Source: Centroberyx gerrardi (taxonomy: Eukaryota; Chordata; Actinopteri; Beryciformes; Berycidae). From it: 64,000 nucleotides of DNA. Shown in pieces: positions 1 through 11,583 of the stretch. The notes under the pieces were generated by a model. It had not been told where the DNA came from. It searched no databases and was given only the letters and a program-made list of their open reading frames with translations. The translations under genes and the position numbers were made by a program. The first letter of the stretch is position 1; each line of letters opens with the position of its first letter. The DNA lies in NCBI RefSeq assembly GCF_048128805.1, contig NC_136006.1:2531235-2595234 (forward strand). The letters are read 5' to 3'.

Positions 1-1545
1 ACAGGCAGCTCTGTTGCAAAATGTGCCGAGGATCAGCACCTTTTTTGCGAATCCAGAGCTTGGAGAAGATAATGTTGCTAATGCTAATGACGAGGAGGAG
101 GAGGTTGGTGATGTTAGCCTGGCGGTGCAGGAGCTGGCTAGCACAAATGAAGAAATTGTGAAAGAAAAGGAGAACGAGGGTGAAGAGGAGGAAGAGCAGG
201 AGGATCAGATGCTCAGTGATGCAGGTGAGCCTGTTAGCCCGGCTGGGCATAAGCTTGCCAAAATGTTGAAAGATGAAGAGGAGGAGGATGAAGATGAAGG
301 AGAGGGCTTATCAGATGGCAAAGTAGCAGGATCATCCGTGGTAGCTAACTGTGGGCGAGTGCAGAGCAAGGCATAGATGTTGATACAGAATTTAACAGGA
401 GCAGCAAATTGGTGTCGGCAGATCTTGGTACTGCTAACATTACTGCTGAAAACGGTAATTCATCATCCAACAGTCAAAGTCAGCTACAGAAGAAGGATGA
501 GCTGTGGTGGGAGACCATAAGAGACCCTGCTCTATGGGGGGCGGTGAACAGCGGCACTCACCAGGTTCTCAACATACTTATCCGGAGAGGGGCAGCCGCC
601 TCCCAGAACCTTGCTTCGACCTACCCAGCATCATGCTGAGATGCGGGCATCGGAGGTAAAAGACGTTCTCTCACCAATGACCTCCGTAATTGCCAGCTAC
701 TAAATGGGTAGATTATTAAGCGCGAATGGCTGATATATTCCCCAACTGCAGGACATGTTTATTGTTTTGCCTGTAAGCTCTTCTCCATTTCGTATCATTT
801 GTCAGTGGCTTTAGCGACTAGAAACATTCTGAACGTATTGGTGAGCATGAGCGTTCCAAGGAGCATGTAGCTTGTACGCTGTCTTTATGGCGAAGGGCAA
901 AGGGAGCTACTGTGGATTCAGCCCTAGTTCAACAAGTGGAGGAAGTGTGTTGTGTCTGTGATCAAATTCATCTCTGAGAGAGGTCTCGCTTTCAGGGGGG
1001 ATAATGAATTATTGGGATCACCACAGAACGGCAACTTTCTGGGGATATTGGAATTAATCAGCCAATATGATACCTTTCTGGCGGAACACATACAGAAATA
1101 TGGGCAACAAGGGAGAGGCAGTACATCATATTTGTCATCGACAATCTGCAACAAATTCACAGAGGTAATGGGAGAACAAGTGAAAGAGACAATAACGAAT
1201 GAATTAAAGGAGGCCAAATATTTCTCTGTAACAGTGGACTCAACACCAGACTTGGCGCACACAGACCAGCTGACCTTTATTTTTAGGTTCGTAAGTAGGG
1301 AGGGTAGGGTGGTCAAGCGTTTTTTGGGATTCCAGCCAATTTTTTGTCACACAGGGGAGAGCCTTGCTGGTTGTGTTAAATCCATGGTGCAAGATTTGGG
1401 ATTGGATTTGTCAAATTGCCGAGGCCAGTCATATGACAATGCCAGCAAAATGGCAGGGAGATACAATGGCCTGCAAGCCCACCTTAAAAAAGAAATCGAC
1501 CTTATTCACTACATCCCATGTGCTGCACACTCCCTTAGGAGTGAA
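1..1545 (+). mobile_element. hAT transposon, left part of broken transposase (TTF zinc finger / DUF4371 type)
   Basis: This is the N-terminal and central part of a hAT-superfamily transposase related to fish ZMYM1-like proteins. An acidic leader (about 14-376) is followed by a segment with WWETIRDPALWGAV (about 409-639). A TTF-type zinc-finger stretch follows at about 712-780, with REWLIYSP and CFACKLF visible. A DUF4371-like catalytic region runs from 952 to about 1535 and includes YFSVTVDSTPDLAHTDQL and GQSYDNASKMAGRYNGLQ. The parts lie in different frames separated by stops (for example after 376, after 639 and near 940), so the gene is dead. It breaks off after the CAAHSL motif, where a Ty3/Gypsy element begins, and its C-terminal part resumes at 5895. 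The left end of the transposon lies outside the window. Confidence 0.8.
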
Positions 1546-2485
1546 AACGATTGAAAAAACTTCCCTGAATGCAGGACGCTTGTGCGCTTGTACGAATGCT
1601 TTTTGCTGGCAACGGGTCTGCGTGAGAAGTCGAAGGAAGTTCAGGCGGCCTCGCTGAGACGGCTAATGGGTAACGAGTGCCGTCATGTCTACATGCATAG
1701 CCTCACATTGACCGAAGAACAAAAGACAGACCCAGTTGCTATCTTGGATGCTTTGGGGGGTTACTTCAAGCCGGCGAAGAATGTGATTTACGAGAGATAC
1801 ACATTTGGATGTTGCAAACAAGAAACTGATGAACCAATAGACAGCTTTCTAACGAGGCTAAAGGAAAGAGCATCAGCTTGTGAGTACCGAGAGCTAAAGG
1901 ACGAGCTGGTTCGAGACAGGCTCGTGCTAGGCGTTGCAAGTGAGGGCACCAGAAGGCGCTTGCTGCGCGAACGAGACCTGACGTTACCTGTGGCAGTAGA
2001 CATCTGTCGGCTTGCAGAACTGACAGAGACATGCATGAGAATCATCGAGGGCCCGCAGGCACAGACAGACAGTGTGAATGCCATGGACAAGCAAAGCGAG
2101 AGGTGCAAAACTCAAGGGAAAATGGCGGGGAGAGATCCACAGTGGAACTGCAAATATTGTGGAAACAGCCACAAGCAGGGCAGAGAGCAGTGCCCAGCCT
2201 ACGGTAAGACTTGCCAAACATGCGGCATTTCAAATCACTTTGCCAAAGTATGTCAGGCTAGCAGCAGGTCCGACAAAATAAAAAGAGTGAATGTGCTTGA
2301 AGATGTCGAGCAAGGGGCAGGGGACTCAGGTACAGACGATAGACTGTTTCAAGTCACTGAATGCATTGGTACTGCGAAATCCCAGGGGCGCAAATGGTTT
2401 GTGCACCTGCATCTGAATATGAAAAGGCAGCTATGCCAGCTAGATACAGGCGCCACTTGCAATGTTATGGGCCGCAAGATCAAAG

Positions 2486-2526
2486 AGAAGCTATCACCCA
2501 GAACAGCGTTCTGGGTGATAGCTTCT
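2486..2526. repeat. Perfect 19-bp-arm hairpin inside the Gypsy fossil
   Basis: Arms 2486-2504 and 2508-2526 are exact reverse complements with a 3-nt loop (agc). One arm contains gaagctatcacccagaac. It lies just downstream of the protease motif of the retroelement. Nothing in the family requires such a structure there. Confidence 0.9.
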
Positions 2527-5500
2527 GAGCTGAATAATGTTGATGCAAGTCAGTCTGCGCCCCTTACAAAGGACCAACTGTTAAAAGACTACCATGATGT
2601 CTTTAAGGACCCAATCGAGTCGGTCCCGGGCGAGATACACTTTGATCTGGACCCTAATGTAACTCCGGTACAGTGCGCACCACGAAATGTCCCAGTAGCT
2701 TTGAAAGCAAGAGTCAAGGAAGAACTGGACAGACATGTCAGAGCTGGCAACATCGCACCGGTGACCAAGCCAACAGCGTGGATAAGTAATATGGTGACTG
2801 TTGCAAAGCCAGAAAAAATAAGACTCTGCATTGACCCAAAGCCTCTCAACCAAGCACTGCTGAGGTCTCACTACCATATGCCGACACTGGAAGACGTGTT
2901 GTATAAGCTGCCCAAGGCTCGTATTTTTACGTTGGTGGATGCTCGCGATGCCTTCCTACAGTGCAAGCTCGACGACGCAAGTAGCTGTCTGACGACCTTC
3001 TGGACACCGTGGGGCCGAATTAAATGGCTCAAACTCCCATTCGGTGTCTCAGTAGCGCCTGAGATCTATCAGCGCAAGCAGCACGAACTGCTATCAGGCC
3101 TGGCTGGCATCGAACCGATAGCTGATGACATCCTGGTGGTCGGGTGTGGTGATACGGATGCAGAAGCCGAACTGGACCATGACAACAACTTGAGTGCTCT
3201 CATGGAACGATGCAGGGCAGTGAAGCTCAGACTGAGTGAGCGCAAGCTGCAGTTCAAGCTCAAAGCCATACATTTCCACGGTCACATACTGTCCTCGAAA
3301 TCGACCCTGAGAAAACACGGGCTGTGTTGGAGATGCCGACGCCCACGGACGCGAAAGCGATGCAACGCTTCATTGGGTTTGTCACATACCTTGCAAAATT
3401 CCTGCCAAAGCTCTCAGAGATCTGTGAGCCACTCCGCAGGCTCCTGGATAAGGACACTGAATGGCATTGGTTGCCCAAACATGACGATGCGGTGCGTGAA
3501 ATACAGCGGCTGGTCACCAGCACACCTGTTCTCAAATACTATGACATCACGAAGCCTGTTACGATCCAGAGCGACGCTAGCATGACCGGTCTGGGTGCTG
3601 CTTGTTGCAAGGGGGGCAACCCGTGGCTTTTGCCTCAAGAGCTCTGACACAGACAGAGCAAAACTACGCCCAAATAGAGAAAGAGTGCTTGAGCATAGTT
3701 TTCGCCTGCCAGAGATTCCACCAATACTTATATGGCAGGGAAACAATCACCGCAGAAACGGACCACAAACCACTGATCACTATTTTCAAAAAACCCCTCC
3801 TGAGCACACCAAAACGTCTCCAGGGCATGTTGCTGCAGCTGCAATGTTACAATCTCGATGTTGTGTACAAGCCAGGGCCCGAGATGTACGTCAGCGACAC
3901 TTTGAGCAGGGCCATGCCACCGTGCCGCGGGTCTGACACCCCATACGTGCGACATGCTGTGTGTACCATGGACAGCACTCAGACTGGGTACTCACAGCTA
4001 GACCAAGCACAGCACCTGGATGTTACGGCCTTCAGATTCCACCAAATTGCGCAGCACACAGAAACGGATGATGTACTTCAAGAGCTGACATCTGTGATCC
4101 TCAGTGGGTGGCCTGATTTCAAGGAGGACGCCCCGTTGGCAGTGCGGGAATACTGGCCCTTTAGGGATGAGCTGAATGTTCAAAACGGGGTGCTGTACAG
4201 GGGGCAGTGTGTCGTTATTCCGAAGGCCTTGAGGGCGGAACTGCTCAAACGCATACACACTAGCCACATTGGTGGGGAGGCATGTTATAGACAGGCCAGG
4301 GATACGCTTTTCTGGCCAAACATGAGAGCGGAGATAAAGGACTTTGTGGCAAACTGCTCCGCATGCAATGAGTACGCACGAGCCCAGCAGAAGGAATCTA
4401 TGATGTCGCATGATATACCAGTACGTCCGTGGCAAACGGTGAGCATGGATGTCTTTTCATATGCTGGCAAAGACTTTCTCATCCTTGTGGACCAGTACTC
4501 GGATTTCTGGGAAATCGACCATCTGCCGGATCTATCAGCTGACACGCTCATCATGCGCTGCAAAGCCCAGTTTGCGCGTTATGGAGAGCCAGACAGAGTG
4601 ATCACTGATAACGGCCCGCAGTTCGCTTGCGACCGATTCAGGAGGTTTGCTGCGAGCTGGGGATTTACCCATGTCACGTCCTCACCCCGACATCCAAAAT
4701 CGAACGGCAAAGCCGAGTCGGCCGTTAAGATTGTAAAATCGCTCTGCAAGCGGGCGAAATTGGATGGCACGGATGCATGGTTGGCCATCCTTCACTGGCG
4801 CAACACTGGTGCAACACACCCACAGAGGGGTTAGACAGCAGCCCGGCCCAACGTTTAATGTCACGTAGGCTCAAAACTTCACTGCCGGTCGCAGACAGTT
4901 TGCTTCTACCAGGTGTAGTGGACGGAGTGACAGAGAAGTTGCGGTGGAAACGGCGGCTTGCGAAATCATTCTACGACACATCTGCCAGGGACCTTCCGGA
5001 GCTGAATGTTGGAGATCACATAAGAATGAGGCCTCTTCCAGGTGATCGCACAGGACGATGGCGACTAGGCCAATGCCTCCAGAAGGTCGCTCCTCGCTCA
5101 TTTGTGGTGGATGTTGATGGCACACTTTACAGACACAACCGAGTGGATCTGCGTGTTGCAGAGCGCTCAGCCCAAACACAACAGTTGGGACTGCCAGAGC
5201 AGAGCAGTCCTGACCAGGGTCATGTCACCGGAGAGACGACCTCAGTCGAGACGAGGAGTCTCTCAGGTCAGGGCGATGCAGGCGAAGGGGAACCTCCTCT
5301 CACTCCAGGGGCACCGGCACAGGGACGATGCTTGACGCCGGGGGAATCCATGTGCACGACAGGCCGTGCCGTCTACTCACGTAGTGGCCGCCTGTCATGG
5401 CCACCGCAAAGACTGAACTTGTGACTTTGAGGTGGTATTGAAAAGAACACACACATACACATTCCAGCACATATACAAAGACAATGTTACAAAGGACTGC

Positions 5501-5691
5501 TGGACTGCTCCTTATTCCTTGTGAAGAAAAAAGAAAAAAAAAAGAAAACAAAAGAAAAGACAACAGACATAATCTGTAATGTTATGCAGTTTCTACATTG
5601 TGAAATGTTTGCATGCACTTTAGAGAAGTCAAAAAGGGAATCGCTTATAAGTTAAGCATGTTAATATTTCCAACAGCTAAAGGAAAGGAGA

Positions 5692-5894
5692 TGTTACATA
5701 TAGACATATGTTTGATGCCTGTTGTTTAGTGACACCTGTTGGAGCTTTGAGAAAGTACATGTTGACCAAGATGTTATTGTGGGGGGAGTTCAAGGCCCCG
5801 GTTACTGACGTGTAGGCATGCGCAAGAGCTGTGTGATGTTTTGTTGAATAAAAGTTACCAGACTGAAACAGTACTCTCCCGTTTCAAGACTACA
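5692..5894 (+). repeat. LTR-like right end of the Gypsy fossil
   Basis: A segment of about 203 bp starts with TGTTACATATAGAC directly after a purine-rich tract (aaaggaaaggag, 5680-5691) and ends with ...AAGACTACA. That is the TG...CA layout of an LTR next to a polypurine tract. It contains a GAATAAAAG polyadenylation-like motif near 5845. The hAT coding sequence resumes immediately after it. I found no matching copy at the left side of the element. Confidence 0.75.
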
Positions 5895-6671
5895 AGTGCA
5901 ATGCTGCAAAGGTGCAATATCGACCTCTTCACCGGTGTGCGTTTGCTCGAGTCTCTCCATGACTTTGTAGCTTCTCTTCGGGACCAGTTTGAGGTGTTTC
6001 TGAAAGCCACTTTGGATATTCCAGGAGTGAGTCAGACTTTCAAAACTGACACAAAGCGCAAAATTAAGCGAAAAAAATTCACTGACGAGGATGAGACCGA
6101 GCCTGACGCACTGGGCCTATTGGATGGAAGCACCCGCTTTCAGATTGAGACATTTAATGTCATCGTCGATTAACTTGCCAGCTGTCTTGTCCGGAGAGCA
6201 GACGCCTACTCCCATGTCATGAATACCTTTGGTGTGCTATTTGATTTGTCACCTGCTAATATTCATGCAAGAGCTGAGAACCTTGTGTCTTCCTCTCCCT
6301 CTGATTTGGATGCAAGTTTTGCAGATGAGCTCCTGCAGTTCTCATACTTCATAAAAAATGAACAAGACGCATCTCCATCTAATTTGCTTCTAATTCTAAT
6401 GGGCCATGGACTACAGTCAACTTTTCCAAATGTTTTCGTAGCTCTGCGACTGTTTCTCACTCTACCGGTGACCAACTGCGAGGGGGAGCGGTCCTTTTCA
6501 AAGTTAGCCAGGATTAAAAATGAACTGAGGACCTCCATGGGACAGCAGCACTACAACAGTAGTGTGCTTTCACTTATGGCTATTGAGTTAGATTTGGTCA
6601 GGCAGCTGGACTTCAATGCTGTTGTGGATGACTTTGCCAGGAGAGAATCCAGAAAGAAGCCAGTCGTCTAA
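5895..6671 (+). mobile_element. hAT transposon, right part of broken transposase (hAT_C dimerisation region)
   Basis: This is the continuation of the hAT transposase interrupted at about 1545. Visible stretches are NIDLFTGVRLLESLHDFVAS (about 5915-5975), a lysine-rich linker, and the C-terminal hAT dimerisation region with LPVTNCEGERSFSKLARIKN (about 6460-6520) followed by LSLMAIELDL. The reading frame ends at 6671 after an arginine/lysine-rich tail. An in-frame stop near 6172 (after FNVIVD) splits this part in two. Compared with full-length relatives, a central stretch of the transposase is missing between the left part and this one, so the copy had decayed or lost DNA besides being split. 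Classification as a ZMYM1-like/DUF4371 hAT is firm; the exact subfamily is not. Confidence 0.82.
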
Positions 6672-6913
6672 GGTAGGATGACATTTATTTTACTTTCTGT
6701 TGACTATGCTGTTGTATGAGGCCTTATAATATTGATATTGATTTGTTGCTTGTGTTTTGTCGACTGCTTGGGTTGGGTACCACATTTTTTGGTTGATTTA
6801 CTGTTGCTGTGTTGGTATTATTCTTTATTTGATCAGTTGACGGTCAGAGCACATATTTTGTTTGTTTGTGTTATTGTTTGACAACAATCTATCTTTGGGA
6901 CTCAACATATCCT

Positions 6914-7636
6914 CAGTGTTTCCGCTAAACTGGTGAGCCGCACCAGGCCAACAAAATCCTTCCACCATTTTTTAACGCTGCCTTGGCATCTGCCAGAGCC
7001 ACTGAATCACCCAGGCTTTACTGAATAACTGACTGTTGTTGTTAGGCCTACTTTAGGAAAAGTTTTGTCAAAAAGCTTGCTGTGGATTTACTTTGTTGCA
7101 AAAATGGCTTGTTTGAGGTCGCGAGTCAGCGTACAGCAACAAGGACAACAAAATTGGAACCAACCCAAAACAACGCATTGGTATGTAGACCTAAAGTTTA
7201 AGACCAAAAACTGTTGAAATGTTGTATGAAGGCATTCATTGATGGATGAATTCTTTAAAGTGGAATTTAAACTTAATTTTGGATTACTTTTTGGATGGGT
7301 TTCTTTGATATTTATGATAACTTTCGATTTTTATCTCCAATGATTTAGCTGAATTTAATGAATGCGGGTCATTATTTTCTGGATTCTTTATTTTTATGGC
7401 ATATATTGTACAGCTTATTTGGATGCAATAAATTGAGCTTATTAGTCATCTTCTCCTTGTGATCATTTTAAGTCTTGAACACAGAGATAATAAAAATTTG
7501 AATGCAAATATAAATTGCAGAGGCTGCTGCGCTATCCAACAGAAGCTGACCACGCTAACCATCCTGCCTGCCGCATCTATTTAAGGGGGTTGTCGTCTCA
7601 TACCACCAGGCCTTAAAAAATCTTGGGGAAACACTG
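6914..7636. mobile_element. Small non-autonomous hAT-like element
   Basis: The segment starts with CAGTGTTTCC (6914) and ends with the reverse complement GGAAACACTG (to 7636). This matches the CAGTG-type terminal inverted repeats of hAT elements. About 723 bp lie between the ends, without a convincing gene. The flanking 8 bp (catatcct on the left, atctcgtt on the right) do not match, so no target duplication is visible. Alternatively, the right end at 7636 is the true end of the hAT transposon whose gene ends at 6671, and the left motif is a nested end. Confidence 0.5.
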
Positions 7637-8165
7637 ATCTCGTTGTTTTTTCAAGTTGCACATTTAGCAGTATTTGTTGCTTTGTGTCACTGGCTTGAAA
7701 CAAGTTATAGCCTGGTCTACATGGCACTGCACTTGAGAGGATATCCACACGCAATTCTGTTTACTATTAATGTAAGCATAGCCTAGTAGAATGTATGATA
7801 TTGGAAACTGCCAAACTGCTTGACATTGTATTTGCAGTGTTGTAGTTTAATTTCTATCATGTTGCCTTCCTACCGGTTGCTGTATTATTTTCTGATTACC
7901 CTGCTATAATTGGCAGTGATGCTTGCTTGTAGTAGTAGCACTCATATACAGTACATTGAATACTGTTTCAACTTTCTTAAGTAGATGTAGGCTACATTCA
8001 ATAAGTTTAATATTTTCTCTATAAGTTGACGGGCTTGGCCACTTGATTGGGTGAGTAATTGACGGGGCATATATCCAGTTTGGGAGCTGCCGATAATGTG
8101 GGGAGGGATTGCAGGGGTAGGGGGCCCATGGATGCATGCTTGCCCAGGGGCCCCCTGGTGGTATA
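7637..8165. other. Intergenic, no gene seen
   Basis: AT-rich sequence without a supported gene. Around 8060-8165 there is a GC-rich patch (ggggcccatgg, cccaggggccccc) of the kind found at the decayed ends of fish hAT elements. I cannot assign it further. Confidence 0.4.
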
Positions 8166-8540
8166 ATCCGGGCATGACCACTCCCAGTAGTTTCATAGTA
8201 ACTACTTAGTCCTTACAGTACCTACCCAGTCCTTACAGGAGATTAATGAGGTTTATGTGGCTCTTTTTCAAAATGTCAAATCATTTTCTTTTATTTCACG
8301 CTATCATTCATCTTCACCAGGTGAGCACCGTACACTAAAGCAAACCTTCCCCACAGTATCGTCATGCCTATAACTGATAACTTACCATGTCCTGTGGAAA
8401 AAGCCCCCGCGTAGGATTCATGTTGTGGTGATGGACTGTTGCAAGCACTTGACCAGACATTGTACAATAATTTTGACCTTTGAGCACCGTATACTGAAAT
8501 GAAGTCGTTCAGCATATTTCCAAGTTAAAACAACGTTTAA
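8166..8540 (-). repeat. Dispersed repeat R, inverted copy
   Basis: Read on the - strand, this repeats the sequence found on the + strand at 9892-10463 and 43685-44376. Shared blocks include ggtttgctttagt, ggtgctcacctggtgaag and ctgtaaggactgggtaggta. It is more diverged than the other two copies. No protein-coding capacity is seen and the family is not recognised. Confidence 0.7.
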
Positions 8541-9790
8541 CTCACACATTTTCAACGCTTAAGTTTAAATGTATAAACATGGAATAATGGTCAAGTTTGC
8601 ACACAGTGTTAGGTTCAGAACTTTTATTTTTTACTTACAACATGAAAAAATAGTGAGGACACAGGGTTCATATTCTAACAAAATAGCTGAAGGTAAAATG
8701 ATATAAAAAAAAATGCAACAATACAAAAATAATACAAAATACAAAATGCAATAATACATATTCAGATAAACTGTTAAATGAAAAGTCTACAAGTAATGTG
8801 CGCAATGTGAAATTTTCCAAGGAAAAACACTCATTTCTTACCTAGAACATGAACAAATAGTGAGGACATGCCTCTGACATTGAGGGTTCATAGTTTATGA
8901 TACTGAGTTTCAACCGATAAAAAAAGAAACACTTGCAAGCACTTGGGCTGTGACTGGTAGCTAGCTAGCTAGGGATCATTCTCTGCTAACAAGCCAGTGG
9001 TACTATGGGCAACTCAAACTGTCTCACGCAACTTGCTACAAGTCAATGAAGTTAGACAACTTATGGATAAAAAAAAAGAATACCAAAAGTGCAGATTTTC
9101 TCTCTTCCTATTTTCTGATGTCTTCGGAATCCGTTGACACTGACGCCGACTGAAGCTACTGCTGACTTTCATGATGTATGGTCACCTCACTGTAACCCTT
9201 GTGCCATAACTTACTATGCCAGAGATCTTGTTGTCAGAATGGCTCCTGGATGTCTCCAAGATGTCCATGGAAGCTCTAACTTAAGACATAACATGTCTTG
9301 CTTATACTCTACTTTGGTGACCTGTTTTAATGTCAGCACATTCTTTACGTCCTTGAAAGATACATAAAGGACTGGTTCAATCTCTTTCTCTTTGAAAAAG
9401 TGTTGTAGCCTCCTGCTGTGCGCATCTCTTCCTATTGCAAGAATCTCCTTTCAATAAATATACATTCATGTAAGACGAACCTCTGACTCCAGAACATTTC
9501 TTCAACATTGATCATTTAATATATTTGTGCTTCTGTGGTGATATAGGCCCTAATGGCGATATAACCATCTATAGTGTGTTTCTATGGTGTTTTCCTGTGA
9601 AATACGCGCCGCGGCAAGCAGAGAAAATAGACCAGATGCCGAAACTGGCGCTAGAGATCGCAAGCCCATTGTGATTCCTAATGGTGCTTGTAAGCTTGGT
9701 GCTCATTTAGCAGTCACTGTTGCCTGAGTGAGTGAATGAAAGGGTGAGTGACCCGAAATAGTGACTATTTGGCCTATGTCGCCGCGCTAC
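8541..9790. other. Intergenic, no gene seen
   Basis: AT-rich sequence. A motif, acatgaa(a/c)aaatagtgagg followed by agggttcata, occurs twice (about 8640-8672 and 8846-8895). A short open frame at 9134-9367 has no recognisable domain. Nothing here can be called a gene. Confidence 0.4.
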
Positions 9791-9891
9791 GCAGAAAAAA
9801 ACTGAACAAGACACCAATTTCTGTGCCACCCCAAAGTAAATACTGGACCCAGCCTGGCCACCCCAATGGAAATTGTCTGGCTCTGCCACTG
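9791..9891 (-). mobile_element. hAT-like element terminus
   Basis: The segment ends in ctggctctgccactg. On the - strand this begins CAGTGGCAGAGCCAG, a hAT-type terminus common in fish. Only this end is recognised. The opposite end was not found with confidence upstream. Confidence 0.4.
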
Positions 9892-10463
9892 CATGTAAGG
9901 ACTGGATAGGTAGGCTACTATAAGGACTGGATAGATACTATAAGACTACTGGGATTGGTCACACATGGATTCTTCTCGTAAAACTTAATCTCCTGTAAGG
10001 ACTTGGTAGGTACTGTAAGGACTGAGCAGTTACTATGAAACTACTGGGAATGGTTTGCTTTAGTATATGGTGCTCACCTGGTGATGTTACATGGTAGCGG
10101 CAGTGAAATAACTGAAAATGATTTGACGTTTGAGAAAGAGCCACACGGATTCTTCTCTTAAAACTCATTAATCTCCTGTAAGGACCGGGTAGGTACTGAT
10201 AACTACATGATACCTTCTGTTAGGTATAGCTATAACTCTGATTACCTCTGAGGTTCTTCACTGGGAAATTATCCAAATGTCCTATAAGGACCGGGTAGCA
10301 GTTGATAATTATAAGGTTGGTACTGATAATAATAAAAGAAACTGAATGATACCTCCTGGGAGATGTAACTGTAACTACTGCCTAACTCTGATTAATGTGC
10401 ATTAACCACCAGGGAACTTCTGCAAGTTCTATTGACGGTACTCGCATTCATCTTGCAATATCC
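9892..10463 (+). repeat. Dispersed repeat R, direct copy left of the receptor array
   Basis: About 570 bp, nearly identical by eye to 43830-44376 in the same orientation. Internally it is built from variants of 'ctgtaaggac(t/c)(t/g)ggtaggtact' and 'gaaactactggga(a/t)tggt'. It ends with tcttgcaatatcc in both places. No coding potential. It lies 1.1 kb left of the five-gene array, and its partner lies right of it. Confidence 0.85.
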
Positions 10464-10839
10464 GCAATCTGCAATATCCATTCAAAAAAAGTTCCAGGCT
10501 GGATTTGAATACACAACACAAGGTGCCCAACTTTAGATTGTCCCAAAGATCTTTCTTGGAGCTGTGTGAACAACTTTGTCCAATGCATTTTGCCACCAGT
10601 GATGTCATGATGAGCCAGGAAAAGGTCACTGCACATGATCTGTGCCAAAATGAAAATTTACATGTGGTGCTAACGGATCAAGAGAGTTCCAGGCCTCCAA
10701 AATTTGATGAAGTTGTTGAAGCTGCCAATCACTGTTATGTACTTTGTGTAGAATTAAAGGAATACATTACACATGATTTTAATTGGTCACTCCTGGGTCT
10801 AGGTCAGAGGAGGCAAGGTGGAACCAGAAAAGACAGCAG
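10464..10839. other. Unrecognised stretch with a 128-codon open frame
   Basis: An open frame at 10505-10891 begins MNTQHKVPNFRLSQRSFLEL. The phrase NFRLSQRSFLELCEQL faintly resembles the start of PIF/Harbinger transposases, but nothing downstream supports this. I treat it as unproven and do not call a gene. Confidence 0.25.
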
Positions 10840-11060
10840 CTACATTTACATGCACACCAATAATCCAATTATAATGCCATTAAGGTACTAATGCGAGTAA
10901 GGTGGAACCATGTAAACACCATCTCATACTCATCATAGTCACCAATCATAGTTGGGGTAACCATAAGAGGTAAGATATGTGGAATACTGCGATTTTAATC
11001 GCATTATAAAGGCATGTATACACCTTAATCGCATCTCTTCCACTCAAACCAAGTTGCGCA
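10840..11060. mobile_element. MITE-like element
   Basis: The sequence begins acatttacatgcacaccaat with aatccaattat, and continues to attttaatcgcattataaag and taatcgcatc. This is the usual look of short fish DNA-transposon derivatives with acatttacatgc ends. The family is inferred from general resemblance only and the boundaries are approximate. Confidence 0.4.
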
Positions 11061-11120
11061 TGTACCAACGTCACACAACCAAAGGCAACCCAAGTTCCAC
11101 TGGTGTTGCCAGTTTCAGAT

Positions 11121-11240
11121 TTCAGATATTTCAGCGAAAACAGGAGTCAAACGTGCCAAGTCCGCCCGCAATGCCCTTCCGTGAGCCACGTCATCCAACG
11201 TGTGTGTGTGTCGACTCCTGTTTTGGCTAAAATATCTGAA
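11121..11240. repeat. Hairpin/MITE-like inverted repeat
   Basis: Arm 11121-11148 and arm 11213-11240 are inverted copies, 26 of 28 positions matching. The core is aaaacaggagtc, with gactcctgtttt in the other arm. The arms flank a 64-bp GC-rich centre containing a short (gt)n run. It is probably a small palindromic transposon remnant. Confidence 0.7.
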
Positions 11241-11544
11241 ATAAACTAACATCTTTACTTTTTCTTAACATAGATCATCTAGATGCCGTGTAATTACTAG
11301 TTCGGCTGCACGAGATATTTGATATATTCAGTAGATGTATCTTTTTACAACCCTAGATTTACAACCCTAATTTGCAAACTGGAAGAACTACAACTGTGGA
11401 CTGATTTGTATCAAGCTGCATGGCACAGCTCTAGGGAATTGTAGTTTTTAAAAAATATTAGTGTTTTTCCTAGAATTGGAAGTAGTAAATACTGAATTGA
11501 GAGTACACTGAAGAATTTAAGGGGATGGTAAACACATTTTTTTG
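11241..11544. other. Intergenic upstream of the first receptor unit
   Basis: AT-rich sequence that does not match the DNA upstream of the other four receptors. It ends where homology to the other units begins, just before the promoter. Confidence 0.4.
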
Positions 11545-11576
11545 GCCTCCTTTGTGGAATTGGTCTCAAGTGGAGA

Positions 11577-11583
11577 TATAAAG
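11577..11583 (+). promoter_or_regulatory. TATA box, receptor 1
   Basis: TATAAAG in a block (cctcctttgtggaat ... ataaagatccacagagaa) conserved before all five + strand receptors. Transcription should start about 25-30 bp downstream. Confidence 0.65.

Larger units (their letters stand above)
1546..5894 (+). mobile_element. Ty3/Gypsy LTR retrotransposon fossil inserted in the hAT element
   Basis: This is an old copy of a Ty3/Gypsy (Metaviridae) retrotransposon. Recognisable parts in order are a gag-like region (about 1580-2290) with two cysteine-rich zinc knuckles near 2148-2260, and an aspartic protease motif (DTGAT) near 2445. Reverse transcriptase follows at about 2640-3300, then RNase H (about 3545-3900). 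Integrase has an HHCC zinc-binding part (about 4255-4370) and a catalytic core (about 4430-4740). A terminal-repeat-like end is seen on the right side only. The element looks broken, with a few breaks, and is not expected to be active. The left boundary is approximate, because it is placed where the hAT homology stops. The reverse transcriptase domain is well preserved, so the insertion is probably not among the oldest in the window. Confidence 0.85.

Noticed and set aside
8955-8972. tagctagctagctag palindromic run as a regulatory site
   Set aside because: A short simple repeat with no nearby gene.
10505-10891. 128-codon open frame as a Harbinger transposase fragment
   Set aside because: Only one short phrase is reminiscent; there are no catalytic residues or flanking repeats.
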